NCBI GenBank assembly: GCA_011523635.1
Contig: WTGI01000012.1
Location: forward strand, 1 to 44,036
Reading direction: 5' to 3'
Length of the DNA: 44,036 nucleotides
DNA from: Acidimicrobiia bacterium
GTDB taxonomy: Bacteria; Actinomycetota; Acidimicrobiia; Spongiisociales; Spongiisociaceae
Positions 1 through 8,754 of the stretch are shown here, one piece after another (position 1 is the stretch's first letter; each line of letters starts with the position of its first letter). The notes under the pieces are model-generated. The model worked only from the letters and a program-made list of their open reading frames with translations, made no database searches and was not told where the DNA came from. The position numbers and the translations under genes are program-made.

Positions 1-19
1 GCCGTCGCCGGCCCGTATG

Positions 20-409
20 TCAGGCGCAGTCGCGACAGAGAGCGTCAGCAGCGAGCTGCACCTTCTTGAGGCGCAGGAAGCAAGACCGGCAGACGAACTC
101 GTCGCCCCGCATCTGCTCCGCCTCGATGTCGAGGTTCATCTCGGAGCGGCGGATCTCCCGTATCTCGCTGGTCTCGTCGACCAGCATGGTGGCCGACTCG
201 GTTGCTTCGACGGTCTCCAACTCCTCGGCCTCCAGGGCGTCGAGTTCGACGGGGCCGTTGCCGTTCTCGTCGTCGTTGTCCTCGTCGCCGGCTCGGCCGC
301 CGGGGTTCTCGCTATCCAGGTCGGCGCCGCCGTCCCGGTCGAATGGGTCTCGGATGGTGTCGTCCAATCCTCTATTCCCCCAGTCTGATCGCGGCGAGAG
401 TATACGCAT
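20..409 (-). CDS. DUF4193-like small acidic zinc-ribbon protein
   Basis: The predicted protein has 129 residues with a very acidic middle and a C-terminal pair of CxxC motifs (CRSC and CRDC). This resembles the actinobacterial DUF4193 family, whose function is unknown. It is the last gene of the minus-strand block and follows the lipid kinase gene by 30 bases. The start is uncertain. An ATG at 409 opens the frame, but a good -10 hexamer (TATACT) lies at 399-404, inside the first codons. If that promoter is used, translation would begin further in, for example at the TTG at 367, giving about 115 residues. The family call rests on the C-terminal cysteines and overall composition only. Confidence 0.7.
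   Translation of the reverse strand: MRILSPRSDWGNRGLDDTIRDPFDRDGGADLDSENPGGRAGDEDNDDENGNGPVELDALEAEELETVEATESATMLVDETSEIREIRRSEMNLDIEAEQMRGDEFVCRSCFLRLKKVQLAADALCRDCA
399..404 (-). promoter_or_regulatory. candidate -10 hexamer for the DUF4193-like gene
   Basis: TATACT on the minus strand matches the actinobacterial -10 consensus TAnnnT. It lies inside the longest reading of the downstream gene, so it argues for a later start codon. Confidence 0.35.
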
Positions 410-439
410 CCGGCCCCGGTCTGCGAACGGCCGGTGGTC

Positions 440-1324
440 TCAGATCATCAATCGGAGGCTTCCGGCCCGGAGCCGGACCAGGAGGGGGGTCCGGCCGATG
501 GGTTCCCCGTCCACTTCCACCGGCCAGGGTGGGTCGGCCTCGATCCGGGCCTCGGGAACCACGAAGCGCCGGACACCCGGGTCGGCGAGGTGATTCCCGC
601 CCCTGGCCTTCCGCATCAGTGCAGCCACCTCCCTCCTCCGGCTGCTGATGACCTGTATGTCGAGCAGCCCGTCGACCATGGATGCCCGGGGGGCGATGTT
701 GAAGCCGCCCCCGAAGAACTGGGCGTTGGCTGCCACGACGGTGAGGGCCAGGCCGGAGAACTTCCGCCTACCGGCCTCGACGCGGGCGTCGATCGGGCGC
801 CAGGACGGCAGGGAAGCGGCTACCGCCGCTACGTAGCGAAACGACCCCAGCCGGGCGGGTATGTGCTGGGCGGTGCCGGCGGCCGCAGCCGTGGCGCCGG
901 CGCTGGCCACGTTGAGGAAGTACCTGCGGCCCCACTCCCCCATGGCAAGGCCGACGTCCACCGGGTAGGGCGTCCCTTCGACCAGGCGGGCAGCCGCCCG
1001 GTCGAGGTCGGGTCCGATCCCGAAGGTCCTGAGCAGGTCGCAGCCAGTGCCGGCCGGGAGGATGCCCAGGAGCGGCGCTGCATTCCATTCGTGGGCCATG
1101 ATCTCGTTGAGCACCGCGTTGACCGTCCCGTCTCCCCCCACCGCCACCAGGCGCCGCCGGTCGGCGCTTGCCGCGTCCCTGACGGCGTCTCCCAGCGCGC
1201 CCAGCCCGTCCACCTCCAGAACATCCGCCGGTACCGAATGGGACCGGAGAGCGGCCACCGTGTCAGCCATTGCCGACCGGCCCCGGCCGGCATGCGGGTT
1301 GACCAGCACCAGCCAGGGGGTCAT
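440..1324 (-). CDS. diacylglycerol kinase family lipid kinase (DagK/YegS type)
   Basis: The protein has 294 residues and fits the diacylglycerol/sphingosine kinase catalytic family, which phosphorylates a lipid hydroxyl with ATP at the membrane. The N-terminus (LVLVNPHAGRGR, residues 5-16), the nucleotide-binding GGDGT at 63-67 and the PAGTG loop at 90-94 are all present. The residue after PAGTG is Cys where many relatives have Asn. The C-terminal beta domain is intact and ends in the usual hydrophobic strand. Its ATG overlaps the stop of helY (ATGA), so it is translationally coupled at the end of the tatA-tatC-helY operon. The exact lipid substrate cannot be told from sequence. Confidence 0.88.
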   Translation of the reverse strand: MTPWLVLVNPHAGRGRSAMADTVAALRSHSVPADVLEVDGLGALGDAVRDAASADRRRLVAVGGDGTVNAVLNEIMAHEWNAAPLLGILPAGTGCDLLRTFGIGPDLDRAAARLVEGTPYPVDVGLAMGEWGRRYFLNVASAGATAAAAGTAQHIPARLGSFRYVAAVAASLPSWRPIDARVEAGRRKFSGLALTVVAANAQFFGGGFNIAPRASMVDGLLDIQVISSRRREVAALMRKARGGNHLADPGVRRFVVPEARIEADPPWPVEVDGEPIGRTPLLVRLRAGSLRLMI

Positions 1325-3360
1325 ACGACGCCGCCGGCGGTGACGATTCCCCGATCGATGGCCGTGCGGGCCCGGCCTGCCGCCTTCTCGAGTTCGCCCT
1401 CCCCCAGGACCCGCGCCGCGTCACCGACCTGGCGCAGGAGGTCCAGAACGGACCGGGTGGTACGGACGAAGTCCCCTGCGGCGATAGAGCCCTCTTCGAG
1501 GAGCTCCTCGAGGTCGATCCGGAGCGCCCAGGCGTAGGCGAGCCAAGCGAACCCGGGATGGGGGAAGCGGGTCACGGGCAGGTGATGGCGGTCCTCGGCA
1601 GCGGCGAGGTCCTCCGCCAGCTCAACCAACCGGCTCCAGGCATCGTCGAGGGGCTCGGTGGGCCATCCCTCCGGCTCGTCGGCGTCGCGTCGGGGCTCGT
1701 AGGCGAAGGCCGATAGCAGGGCCGCCAGCTCCGGCGCGCGCAGCCCGGCGAGAATCCCCTCTCGTATCGCCTCCACGAGGAGGAGACCGAGGTCGCTGTA
1801 TACGACCCGGAGCGCCTCTCCCCCGGGTTTGAGCCCCCAGTCCCGGATGTGGCCGCGCTGTTCCAGGAGACGCCGGGTCCGGTCGAACCTCTCCAGGAGG
1901 TTGCTCCGGCGAGGGCGCGACCTGTGGCCGCTCCCCCTGCCACGGGTCCGTTTGGTCAGCCGCCGGTCCTGGAACTCGGCGAACGACGCCGCGAGGAGCC
2001 GCTCGGCTTGGTGGCGGGAGTAATTGGCCACCAGGTTGACCAGCATGTTGTAGGTGGGGCGGAAGCTGGACCGCAGGGGATGGCTGCCGAGCCGGGCGAT
2101 CGACGCCATGCGCTCGAACGGCACGAAAGGCGAGTGAAGCACCACCCCGTGACCCACCGTATCGATCCCGCGGCGTCCGGCCCGGCCTGTCAGCTGGGTG
2201 AACTCTCCCGGGAGCAGCAGCTCGTGGCTCTCGCCCGTAAACCTCGACAGGCGGTCGAGGACGACGGTCCGAGCGGGCATGTTGATGCCCAGCGCCAGGG
2301 TCTCGGTGGCGAACACCACCTTGATCAGCCCATCGCAGAAGAGCTCCTCGACCACCTCCTTGAAGGCGGGCACGAGGCCGGCATGATGGGCCGCGACTCC
2401 GCGCTCGAGCCTGGCCAGCCACCGGTCGTGTCCCAGGGTCCGCAGGTCGGACCAGTCGAGGTGGGCGGTTCCCTTCTCGGCCCGGCGCCGGATCTCGTCC
2501 CGTTCGGCGTCGTCGGTGAGCCGGATCCCGGCGGCGACCACGCGGTCGGCGGACTCGTCGCATCCGGCTCGCGAGAACAGGAAGTAGATGGCCGGGAGCA
2601 GGTCGAGAAAGGCGAGATGCTCCACCACCGAGGTCCTCCGGGGGGTCGAGAAGCGGCGGCGGCGCCCACCCCGCCGGGCCAGGAGGCGGGGAATGGCGGC
2701 GTTGGGCCTCATCCCGCCGGAAGCCTCCATGTAGAGGGGCAGGAGATGGACCTCCCGGTCGAAGCGGTCCCAGACCGACCACCACCGCTCGAGCCGTACC
2801 GGCCGGTGCTCCTCGACGACCAGCTCGGTGGGACCCCGCCGCGAGCGTAACCAGTCGGTGAACTCGCCCGAGTTGGAGACGGTAGCCGACAGGCACACCA
2901 GCCGGATGTGGGGTGGAGCGTGGATGATCACCTCCTCCCAGACCGCGCCGCGGAACCGGTCCTGCAGGTAGTGGACCTCGTCGAGGACCACCGTGTCGAC
3001 CATGGACAGGTCCGATCCGGAATAGATCATGTTGCGCAGTACCTCTGTGGTCATCACCACCACGGGAGCGTCGTGGTTGATGGTGTTGTCGCCGGTCAGC
3101 AACCCGACCCGGTCGCTTCCATGGACGGCGCCGAAATCCCGGAACTTCTGGTTGGACAGCGCCTTGAGGGGCGTCGTGTAGAACACCCGGCGCCGGTTGG
3201 CCAGGCTCAGGTGGATGGCGGCCTCGGCGATCAGGGTCTTACCGGCGCCGGTGGGTGCCGTCACCACCACCGACCGGCCCATCTCCACCATCTCGGCGGC
3301 GAGTATCTGGTAGGGGTCGGCCGTGAACGGGAGCGATTCGAAGAAGGCGTGAACCCTCAT
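1321..3360 (-). CDS. helY: DExH-box superfamily 2 helicase HelY (Ski2/Mtr4-like)
   Basis: The 679-residue protein has Walker A APTGAGKT (35-42), the DEVH box (127-130), motif III SAT (158-160) and motif VI with GRAGRRG near 388-394. A C-terminal DSHCT-type domain follows. It is an ATP-dependent nucleic-acid helicase, probably acting on RNA or recombination intermediates. I chose the ATG at 3360. It overlaps the tatC stop (ATGA), and the open frame upstream of it is only tatC read in another frame. The order tatA-tatC-helY matches mycobacteria. The protein is shorter than mycobacterial HelY, which has about 900 residues as I recall, so accessory insertions are probably missing. Confidence 0.92.
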   Translation of the reverse strand: MRVHAFFESLPFTADPYQILAAEMVEMGRSVVVTAPTGAGKTLIAEAAIHLSLANRRRVFYTTPLKALSNQKFRDFGAVHGSDRVGLLTGDNTINHDAPVVVMTTEVLRNMIYSGSDLSMVDTVVLDEVHYLQDRFRGAVWEEVIIHAPPHIRLVCLSATVSNSGEFTDWLRSRRGPTELVVEEHRPVRLERWWSVWDRFDREVHLLPLYMEASGGMRPNAAIPRLLARRGGRRRRFSTPRRTSVVEHLAFLDLLPAIYFLFSRAGCDESADRVVAAGIRLTDDAERDEIRRRAEKGTAHLDWSDLRTLGHDRWLARLERGVAAHHAGLVPAFKEVVEELFCDGLIKVVFATETLALGINMPARTVVLDRLSRFTGESHELLLPGEFTQLTGRAGRRGIDTVGHGVVLHSPFVPFERMASIARLGSHPLRSSFRPTYNMLVNLVANYSRHQAERLLAASFAEFQDRRLTKRTRGRGSGHRSRPRRSNLLERFDRTRRLLEQRGHIRDWGLKPGGEALRVVYSDLGLLLVEAIREGILAGLRAPELAALLSAFAYEPRRDADEPEGWPTEPLDDAWSRLVELAEDLAAAEDRHHLPVTRFPHPGFAWLAYAWALRIDLEELLEEGSIAAGDFVRTTRSVLDLLRQVGDAARVLGEGELEKAAGRARTAIDRGIVTAGGVV

Positions 3361-4076
3361 TTCTTGAGGGTCAGGCGGATCAGCCAGATGGTGGCCTCGT
3401 AGAACAGGTAGAGCGGGGTCGAGAGCAGCAGGAGCGTCACCGGATCGCCGGTAGGGCTCACCGCGGCCCCCACCACGACGATGATGAGTACCGCCCAGCG
3501 CCGACCGGCCGCCAACTTGTCGGAACTCACCACGCCGGCCGCGGCCGCGCCGTACAGGAACACGGGGAACTGGAACGAGATGCCGAACAGCAGCAGGAAG
3601 CGGATCACGAAACGGGTGTAGAGCTCGACCGTCCAGAGATTCTCCAAGTCCTCGAAGATCGACACGAGGAACGCGACCGCCCGGGGAAGGCTCCAGTAGG
3701 CAAACCCCACGCCGAGGCAGAACAGGGTGACCAGCGCCGCCACCACCGGGAAGGCCCACTTGCGTTCCCTCTGGGTGAGGCCGGGGTTGATGAAGCACCA
3801 CGCCTGGTAGGCGATCACCGGGCTGGCCAGCAGCACCCCGCCGAAGAGCGCCATGCGCATGGCGATCGAGAACTGGTCGGTAGGCCCGGTCACCACCAGG
3901 TCCCGCCCCGCCACCTCGCTGTAGGAGTTCTGCAGGAGGTGGAGCATCTGGTTGCGGAAGAAGAAGGCGACCACGGTGCCGACTCCGACCGCTATGAAGG
4001 TCTTGACGAGACGTGACCGGAGCTCCGTGAGGTGCCCCATCAGCGGCTGGCCGGAGGGATCGGCTCCTTCGGTCAT
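3357..4076 (-). CDS. tatC: Sec-independent protein translocase subunit TatC
   Basis: The 239-residue protein has the TatC layout. The N-terminal cytoplasmic segment reads MGHLTELRSRL, the family's signal-peptide-binding region, and about six membrane segments follow. With TatA/TatB it forms the receptor that recognises twin-arginine signal peptides and exports folded proteins. Its ATG overlaps the tatA stop and its stop overlaps the helY ATG (both ATGA), so the three genes form a tightly coupled operon. Length and motifs are normal. Confidence 0.96.
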   Translation of the reverse strand: MTEGADPSGQPLMGHLTELRSRLVKTFIAVGVGTVVAFFFRNQMLHLLQNSYSEVAGRDLVVTGPTDQFSIAMRMALFGGVLLASPVIAYQAWCFINPGLTQRERKWAFPVVAALVTLFCLGVGFAYWSLPRAVAFLVSIFEDLENLWTVELYTRFVIRFLLLFGISFQFPVFLYGAAAAGVVSSDKLAAGRRWAVLIIVVVGAAVSPTGDPVTLLLLSTPLYLFYEATIWLIRLTLKK

Positions 4077-4660
4077 TCGCCCCTGTCCGCTTGCTCGTCG
4101 GCCTCAGGTCCGGCGGGGGCGTCCCCAAGATCGCCGTCCTCCCCTACCGGAGGGTCGGCGGCCTCCTCGGCCGGGCCGTCCTCCGGAGTAGGGTCCGGCG
4201 CCTCGAGCGGTACCACGTTCCCGGGCATCGGGTCGTCCAGGCCCTTCCACGCTTCGCCGGGCGACACGCCCACCGGGGGTTCGGGGGCCACCCATCGCGC
4301 CTCGGGCGGTTCGGGCGTCTCCGGTACGGGGGTGGAGGCATCGGGCGCGGCTCGGCCGGTTTCCTCGAGGGATTGCCTGATGTCGCGGTCCACCGCGCCC
4401 GCGGCATCGGCCGTCTCGGCCAGGGTGCGCTTCACGTCGCTCACCGGCTCGGCCAGGTCCTGGCGGATTTCCTTGATCGGCTCGCGCAGCGGAGCCACCT
4501 CCTTCTCGATCCCGTCGCGAAGGTCTCGGACGGCCTCGCGGAGCTCGCGGACGTACTTGCCCATGGTGCGCGCGATCTCGGGCAGGCGGTGCGGACCGAA
4601 GACCACCAGGGCTATCACGGCGATGGTGAGTATCTCTAGACCGCTGAACGTGTCGAACAC
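4073..4660 (-). CDS. tatA: Tat translocase subunit of the TatA/TatB family (TatB-like)
   Basis: One N-terminal membrane helix (about residues 8-21) ends in the FGP hinge. An amphipathic helix (RLPEIARTMGKYVREL) and a long charged coiled-coil-like stretch to about residue 110 follow, then an acidic, proline-rich tail. This is the TatA/TatB fold. The MFD start, the Glu in the membrane helix and the 195-residue length look more like TatB, while the position next to tatC matches actinobacterial tatA, so the subunit type is open. The start is GTG at 4660, six bases after a TAGCAT hexamer, which suggests a leaderless mRNA. Confidence 0.88.
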   Translation of the reverse strand: MFDTFSGLEILTIAVIALVVFGPHRLPEIARTMGKYVRELREAVRDLRDGIEKEVAPLREPIKEIRQDLAEPVSDVKRTLAETADAAGAVDRDIRQSLEETGRAAPDASTPVPETPEPPEARWVAPEPPVGVSPGEAWKGLDDPMPGNVVPLEAPDPTPEDGPAEEAADPPVGEDGDLGDAPAGPEADEQADRGE

Positions 4661-4666
4661 GTTGCC

Positions 4667-4672
4667 ATGCTA
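4667..4672 (-). promoter_or_regulatory. candidate -10 of the tatA-tatC-helY operon
   Basis: TAGCAT (TAnnnT consensus) ends six bases before the GTG start at 4660, so transcription would begin at or next to the start codon (leaderless). It marks a likely internal promoter downstream of pafC. Confidence 0.4.
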
Positions 4673-4702
4673 CCGGCGCACGCCTACCCGCCCCACGGCG
4701 GT

Positions 4703-5650
4703 TCAGGCTCGGGAGGCGTCGTATCGAGCCAGGATTGCTTCGCGCAGGCGCTCCGTCTCCTCCCGGACTTCCGGTCCCTCGATCAGGCGCGCCTGGTCGC
4801 CCAGCCGCAGCAGCAGCCGGGCGCACACCCGCGCATCGGACATGGCGAACCGGATCACGAGCTCCTCGCCGGTGTCCTCCAGTATCTCGACCGGGTAGTA
4901 CTCGGCCACCCACCTGGCGCCGGAGCGCAGCGCCAGCCGGGCATAGATGGCGTCAGCGGACGGGGTGTAGTCGACGTTCGTGGGAGCAGGCGGCATGGCG
5001 GGGGGTTCGAAGACCTCCCCCGACGCCTCCACCGACCGGATCCGGTCCACGCGGAACAGGCGCCGGTCACCGGCCAGACGGCAGTGCGCCAGGAGGTACC
5101 AGCTTCCCATCGACGCGTGGACCATCAGCGGCTCGATGGCCCGAACGGTGGTCCGGTTGGTGCTCAGGGACAGGTAGGTGATAGTCAGCACGGTTCCGTC
5201 GCGGGCCGACCGGCGCAGGGTGTCGAGGTGTCCGGGCTCGGGAGGCAACTCGGCCGCGATGACCGTGGCGGCCTCCGGGAATAGGGCGCCGGTCAGCTTC
5301 TCGACCGCCCTCGCCAGCGCTTCGTTCCCCTGGGAGGTGCCGGCCACCGCCAGCCCGGCGCTGAGCAGGCCCAAGGCTTCGTGGGGCGTGAGCCGGAGCG
5401 GCCGGGAGAAGTAGTCGGCCATGTCCAGAACCACCTCGTCACCGTCCATGTACGCCACCATCAGGTCGCCGGGGCCGTATCCGGGCAGCCCGCAGCAGAA
5501 GAGCAGGTTGAGGTCGTCGGCGAGCTGGCGACGGCTCGCGTAGCCGAACCGCTCCATGACCTCGGTGACGGTCGGGTAGGGGTTGGCCAGCGCCCACGGG
5601 ACCAGGGCGAGGATCCGGGCCAGCCTCTGCCGGGTCCGGGAGGCGGTCAC
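4703..5650 (-). CDS. pafC: WYL-domain transcriptional regulator PafC
   Basis: The 315-residue protein has an N-terminal helix-turn-helix (RILALVPWALANPYPTVTEV, then a recognition helix near residues 38-50), a WYL domain around residues 150-230 and a C-terminal WCX-type region. In actinobacteria PafB and PafC form a heterodimer that activates the LexA-independent DNA-damage response by letting RNA polymerase use RecA-NDp promoters. The GTG start overlaps the pafB stop (GTGA), so the two subunits are translationally coupled. The gene name rests on this pairing next to pafA. Sequence alone does not separate PafC from other WYL regulators. Confidence 0.9.
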   Translation of the reverse strand: MTASRTRQRLARILALVPWALANPYPTVTEVMERFGYASRRQLADDLNLLFCCGLPGYGPGDLMVAYMDGDEVVLDMADYFSRPLRLTPHEALGLLSAGLAVAGTSQGNEALARAVEKLTGALFPEAATVIAAELPPEPGHLDTLRRSARDGTVLTITYLSLSTNRTTVRAIEPLMVHASMGSWYLLAHCRLAGDRRLFRVDRIRSVEASGEVFEPPAMPPAPTNVDYTPSADAIYARLALRSGARWVAEYYPVEILEDTGEELVIRFAMSDARVCARLLLRLGDQARLIEGPEVREETERLREAILARYDASRA

Positions 5651-6570
5651 CGGCCGGCCTCGAGCCGCCTGACCATCTCGGCGCGGAGCTCCGGAGGGTC
5701 GAGGATCACCGCCCCGTCATCGAGGAATATGACCATGTCGAGCAATGAGTCGTTCGTATAGGGAACTTCCAGGATCGTGCCTCCCGCCTCGGTGGTCTCG
5801 ACGGCCTCGGCGTCGGGGAACCGGTGCTCGACCCACCAGGCGATATCGGCATCGCACTCGATGAGCGCACGTTTCGTCGCCTGTTGCTCCCAGGGCAGCG
5901 ACTCCAGGATGTCCCGGGCGCTGTAACCCTCCGGTCGCGGGAAAGCGTCCGGATCGCCCGCCGGTTCCAGCTGCTCCGCCCGATCGAGCCGGTAGGTCCG
6001 GATGGTGGCGTCCTGGTCCGGCTCGACGCCCGCGAAGTACCAATGGCCCCGCCGGTGGTGCATGCCGTAGGCGCAGAGGGTGCGCGGGCGCCCGTGGTAG
6101 ACGAACCGGATCAGGCGGCGCTCCAGCACCGCCTGGAAGATCAGGCCCAGGTTCTCGCTGCCCAGACCCAGGTCGGCGCCCACCAGTGTGCCCGTGTCGG
6201 CCAGCCGGGCCCCGCCCAGCTTGAGCAGGCCGTTGGCGCCCGACGGCCAGCCGCCGGAACGCACCATATGCACCGCGAGGGCCAGCGCGGTCCGTTCCTC
6301 GTCGGTGAGCCCCGGCTCGATGGTCCGGTAGTTGCTCTCGGGAACCACGTAACCCCACTCGACCTCCCAGGCGTCGGTGGCTTCCTGCGCGAGTTCGATC
6401 CCCAGCTCGCGCAGGCTGGCCTTGTCCCGCTCGAACTTGCGGTGGAAGGCCTGGTCGGACAGGTCGCCGTACCCGGCCACCGTGTTCCGTATCTGTTCGG
6501 CGGTGACGGGACGCGAGGAATCGACCAGATATGCCAGCAGGTTGATCAAGCGCTCGACGACGGTGCTCAT
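5647..6570 (-). CDS. pafB: WYL-domain transcriptional regulator PafB
   Basis: The 307-residue protein has an N-terminal winged helix-turn-helix (VVERLINLLAYLVDSSRPVT) and a WYL domain that includes RFVYHGRPRTLCAYG near residues 155-169. It is the partner of PafC in the mycobacterial-type DNA-damage activator. It sits between pafA and pafC as in other actinobacteria. The ATG at 6570 follows a TACATT hexamer by eight bases, so it may have its own leaderless transcript. A large inverted heptad repeat separates it from pafA. Confidence 0.9.
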   Translation of the reverse strand: MSTVVERLINLLAYLVDSSRPVTAEQIRNTVAGYGDLSDQAFHRKFERDKASLRELGIELAQEATDAWEVEWGYVVPESNYRTIEPGLTDEERTALALAVHMVRSGGWPSGANGLLKLGGARLADTGTLVGADLGLGSENLGLIFQAVLERRLIRFVYHGRPRTLCAYGMHHRRGHWYFAGVEPDQDATIRTYRLDRAEQLEPAGDPDAFPRPEGYSARDILESLPWEQQATKRALIECDADIAWWVEHRFPDAEAVETTEAGGTILEVPYTNDSLLDMVIFLDDGAVILDPPELRAEMVRRLEAGR

Positions 6571-6578
6571 GGTCTGCC

Positions 6579-6584
6579 AATGTA
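6579..6584 (-). promoter_or_regulatory. candidate -10 of pafBC
   Basis: TACATT fits TAnnnT and ends eight bases before the pafB ATG. No convincing -35 was seen and no Shine-Dalgarno sequence precedes the ATG. Confidence 0.38.
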
Positions 6585-6594
6585 ACGATCTCGG

Positions 6595-6666
6595 TTGCCA
6601 GTTGCTAGTTCCTAGTGGTTAGGCTCTAGTGGTGAAATATTATATCAACTAACAACTAGAAACTAG
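6595..6666. repeat. inverted array of degenerate 7-bp repeats after pafA
   Basis: Positions 6595-6629 read as five TTGCTAG-like heptads. Positions 6646-6666 read as three CAACTAG-like heptads of opposite orientation (CAACTAA, CAACTAG, AAACTAG). Arms 6605-6622 and 6649-6666 match in 16 of 18 positions as an inverted repeat around an A+T-rich loop. The right arm ends directly at the pafA stop codon (6667-6669), so the transcript can fold a long hairpin at the pafA 3' end. Confidence 0.75.
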
Positions 6667-8022
6667 TCACAGGCCTGCGATCAGGCGCTCCACCCTCTCG
6701 TCGGAGGCCTTGAACGGGTCCTTGCAGAGCACGGTCCGCTGGGCCTGGTCGTTCAGCTTCAGGTGGACCCAGTCCACCGTGTAGTCGCGGTTGCGGGCCT
6801 TGGCGGCGGCGATGAACCGTCCCCGAAGCCGGGCGCGGGTCGTCTGGGGAGGCTTCTCCTTGGCGATGGCGATGGCGGCGTCCGTCACGAGGCGGTCCAC
6901 GACGCCCCGCTGGGCCAGCAGGTAGTAGAGGCTGCGCTCCTCCGTCACGTCGTGGTAGCTGAGGTCCAGCAACTGGACCCGGGCGTCGGAGAGCGCCAGG
7001 TCGTGGCGGGCCCGGTAACGCTCGATGAGGTGGTACTTGGTCACCCAATCAACCTGGCGCTCGAGCGAGAAAGGGTCCTTCTCGAGGCCGGTGAGCAGGT
7101 GCTCCCACATCTCGACGGCTCGCTGTACCGAGGGGGGGAAGCCGGGGTTCCGGGCGTACCGGATGATCCGGTCCAGGTACTCCCACTGGATGTCGAGGGC
7201 CGACAGCATCCGGCCGTTGGCAAGGCGGACCGGTTGCCGGCAGGTCGGGTCCTGGCTGATCTCCCGGATGGCCCGGATGGGGTTGGCCAGGGTCAGGTCC
7301 CTGAACATCACTTCGGCTTCGATCATCTCCAGCAGCGCAACGGTGGCGCCCACCTTGACGTAGGTGGCGTACTCGTTCATGTTGGAGTCGCCGGCGATCA
7401 CGTGGAGGCGCCGGAACCGCTCGGCATCGGCATGGGGCTCGTCACGCGTGTTGATGATGGGGCGTGACCGCGTAGTCGCCGAGGAAACCCCTTCCCAGAT
7501 GTGGTCGGCGCGTTGCGAGATCGAGAAGGTGGGCCCCTTGGCGGTCTGGAGGAGCTTGCCCGCCCCCGAGAAGATCTGGCGGCTGACCAGGAACGGTATG
7601 AGGATCTCCAGCATCTTCTGGAAGTCCGCCTTGCGGAGTACCAGGTAGTTCTCGTGGCACCCGTACGAGTTGCCCGCCGAGTCGGTGTTGTTCTTGTAGA
7701 GGAAGATGTTCCCCCGGATACCGTCGTTCCGCAGGCGTTGCTCGGCCGAACGCTGGAGATCTTCCAGGACCCGCTCGCCGGCCTTGTCATGGGCTACCAG
7801 ATCAAGGAGGTCGTCGCATTCCGGTGTGGCGTACTCGGGATGGCTGCCCACATCCAGATAGAGCCGCGCTCCGTTCTCCAGGAACACGTTCGAGGACCGG
7901 CCCCACGTCACCACCCCCCGGAACAGGATGCGGGCCACCTCGTCGGGACTGAGGCGGCGTTGTCCCCGAAGCGTGCATGTGATGCCGAACTCGTTCTCGA
8001 GACCGAAGATGCGCCGTTCCAT
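6667..8022 (-). CDS. pafA: Pup-protein ligase PafA
   Basis: PafA joins the C-terminal glutamate of Pup to substrate lysines using ATP, marking them for the proteasome. The protein matches mycobacterial PafA along its whole length. It has the nucleotide-binding start [14 protein letters not shown], the catalytic aspartate in [10 protein letters not shown] (Asp57), the [17 protein letters not shown] strand and the C-terminal [18 protein letters not shown] chose the ATG at 8022 (451 residues). It aligns with the family start and lies eight bases after a TAGCCT -10 hexamer. A TTG at 8055 would add 11 residues. The gene follows prcA by 54 bases that hold heptad repeats. Confidence 0.96.
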   Translation of the reverse strand: MERRIFGLENEFGITCTLRGQRRLSPDEVARILFRGVVTWGRSSNVFLENGARLYLDVGSHPEYATPECDDLLDLVAHDKAGERVLEDLQRSAEQRLRNDGIRGNIFLYKNNTDSAGNSYGCHENYLVLRKADFQKMLEILIPFLVSRQIFSGAGKLLQTAKGPTFSISQRADHIWEGVSSATTRSRPIINTRDEPHADAERFRRLHVIAGDSNMNEYATYVKVGATVALLEMIEAEVMFRDLTLANPIRAIREISQDPTCRQPVRLANGRMLSALDIQWEYLDRIIRYARNPGFPPSVQRAVEMWEHLLTGLEKDPFSLERQVDWVTKYHLIERYRARHDLALSDARVQLLDLSYHDVTEERSLYYLLAQRGVVDRLVTDAAIAIAKEKPPQTTRARLRGRFIAAAKARNRDYTVDWVHLKLNDQAQRTVLCKDPFKASDERVERLIAGL

Positions 8023-8030
8023 GGCCCAAT

Positions 8031-8036
8031 AGGCTA
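8031..8036 (-). promoter_or_regulatory. candidate -10 of pafA
   Basis: TAGCCT fits TAnnnT and ends eight bases before the chosen pafA ATG. It supports the shorter start and an almost leaderless transcript separate from prcBA. Confidence 0.42.
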
Positions 8037-8052
8037 GGTGATTTGCTTCTGG

Positions 8053-8080
8053 CAACCAGCGGCTAGCGACCAGCGACTAG
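8053..8080. repeat. four 7-bp repeats between prcA and pafA
   Basis: The segment reads CAACCAG, CGGCTAG, CGACCAG, CGACTAG as four successive heptads. The last one contains the prcA stop codon (TAG on the minus strand, 8077-8079). It belongs to the same repeat class as the arrays near 6600, 14100, 14430 and 42950. Confidence 0.65.
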
Positions 8081-8754
8081 GAATCCGCTATCTCCCCGAG
8101 TTCTTCCTTGGTCAGGCGGCGGAACCGGCGTGCCGGGCCTTCGCGCGCCAGCAGGGCGCCCTCCCACCCGTCGATGTCGCGGCCCTCGACCTCCCGGAAG
8201 GCGTTGGCGGTGAGGGTCAGGGCCTCGGCCAGGCCGAGAGTGTCCTGGTAGTCCTCCCCCAGCCGGTCGGACAGCTCGTCGGCCTGTCCGCCGATGGCCG
8301 TGTAACCGCGCTTGTCGTACAGGGTGCCGTCATACGTCACCTTGAACAGGCGGTCGTCGGTAACGGTACGGCCGACTTCCGCCACGAGCACCTCCACCTC
8401 GAATGGCTTGGGGCCCTGGACGAAGATGTTCCCCAGCGTCTGCGAGAATGCGGACGCCAGGCTCTTGGCGGTGACGTCGCGGCGCCCGTACTGGTATCCC
8501 TTGATGTCGGCGTAGCGGATTCCCGCCACCCGCAGCGATTCGAACTCGTTGTACTTGCCCACCCCGGCGAAGGCGATGCGGTCGTATATCTCCGAGGTCT
8601 TGGTGAGGGTGCGGCTGGGGTTCTCGGCAAGTAGCAGAACCCCCTCCCGGACCTGCAGAGCGGCGATAGAGCGGCCTCGGGCGATGCCCTTGCGGGCGTA
8701 CTCGGCGCGGTCCTTGACCAGCTGTTCGGGAGCTACGTAGAACGGAAGGGTCAC
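8077..8754 (-). CDS. prcA: proteasome alpha subunit PrcA
   Basis: The 225-residue protein is the non-catalytic alpha-ring subunit of the 20S proteasome. It has the N-terminal gating helix region (YVAPEQLVKDRAEYARKG), the alpha/beta sandwich strands (SIAALQVREGVLLLAEN) and a C-terminal charged helix. The alpha rings gate entry and dock the ARC ATPase. The GTG start overlaps the prcB stop (GTGA), giving coupled translation of both subunits as in other actinobacteria. Length is slightly below the mycobacterial 248 residues. Confidence 0.95.
   Translation of the reverse strand: MTLPFYVAPEQLVKDRAEYARKGIARGRSIAALQVREGVLLLAENPSRTLTKTSEIYDRIAFAGVGKYNEFESLRVAGIRYADIKGYQYGRRDVTAKSLASAFSQTLGNIFVQGPKPFEVEVLVAEVGRTVTDDRLFKVTYDGTLYDKRGYTAIGGQADELSDRLGEDYQDTLGLAEALTLTANAFREVEGRDIDGWEGALLAREGPARRFRRLTKEELGEIADS

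Noticed and set aside
434-1537. Long open frame on the plus strand opposite the lipid kinase and helY
   Set aside because: It is the antisense of two well-supported genes, has no recognisable domain, and reflects the high G+C content.
3361-4128. N-terminal extension of HelY by 256 residues
   Set aside because: It reads tatC in another frame and lacks helicase sequence; the ATG overlapping the tatC stop is the natural start.
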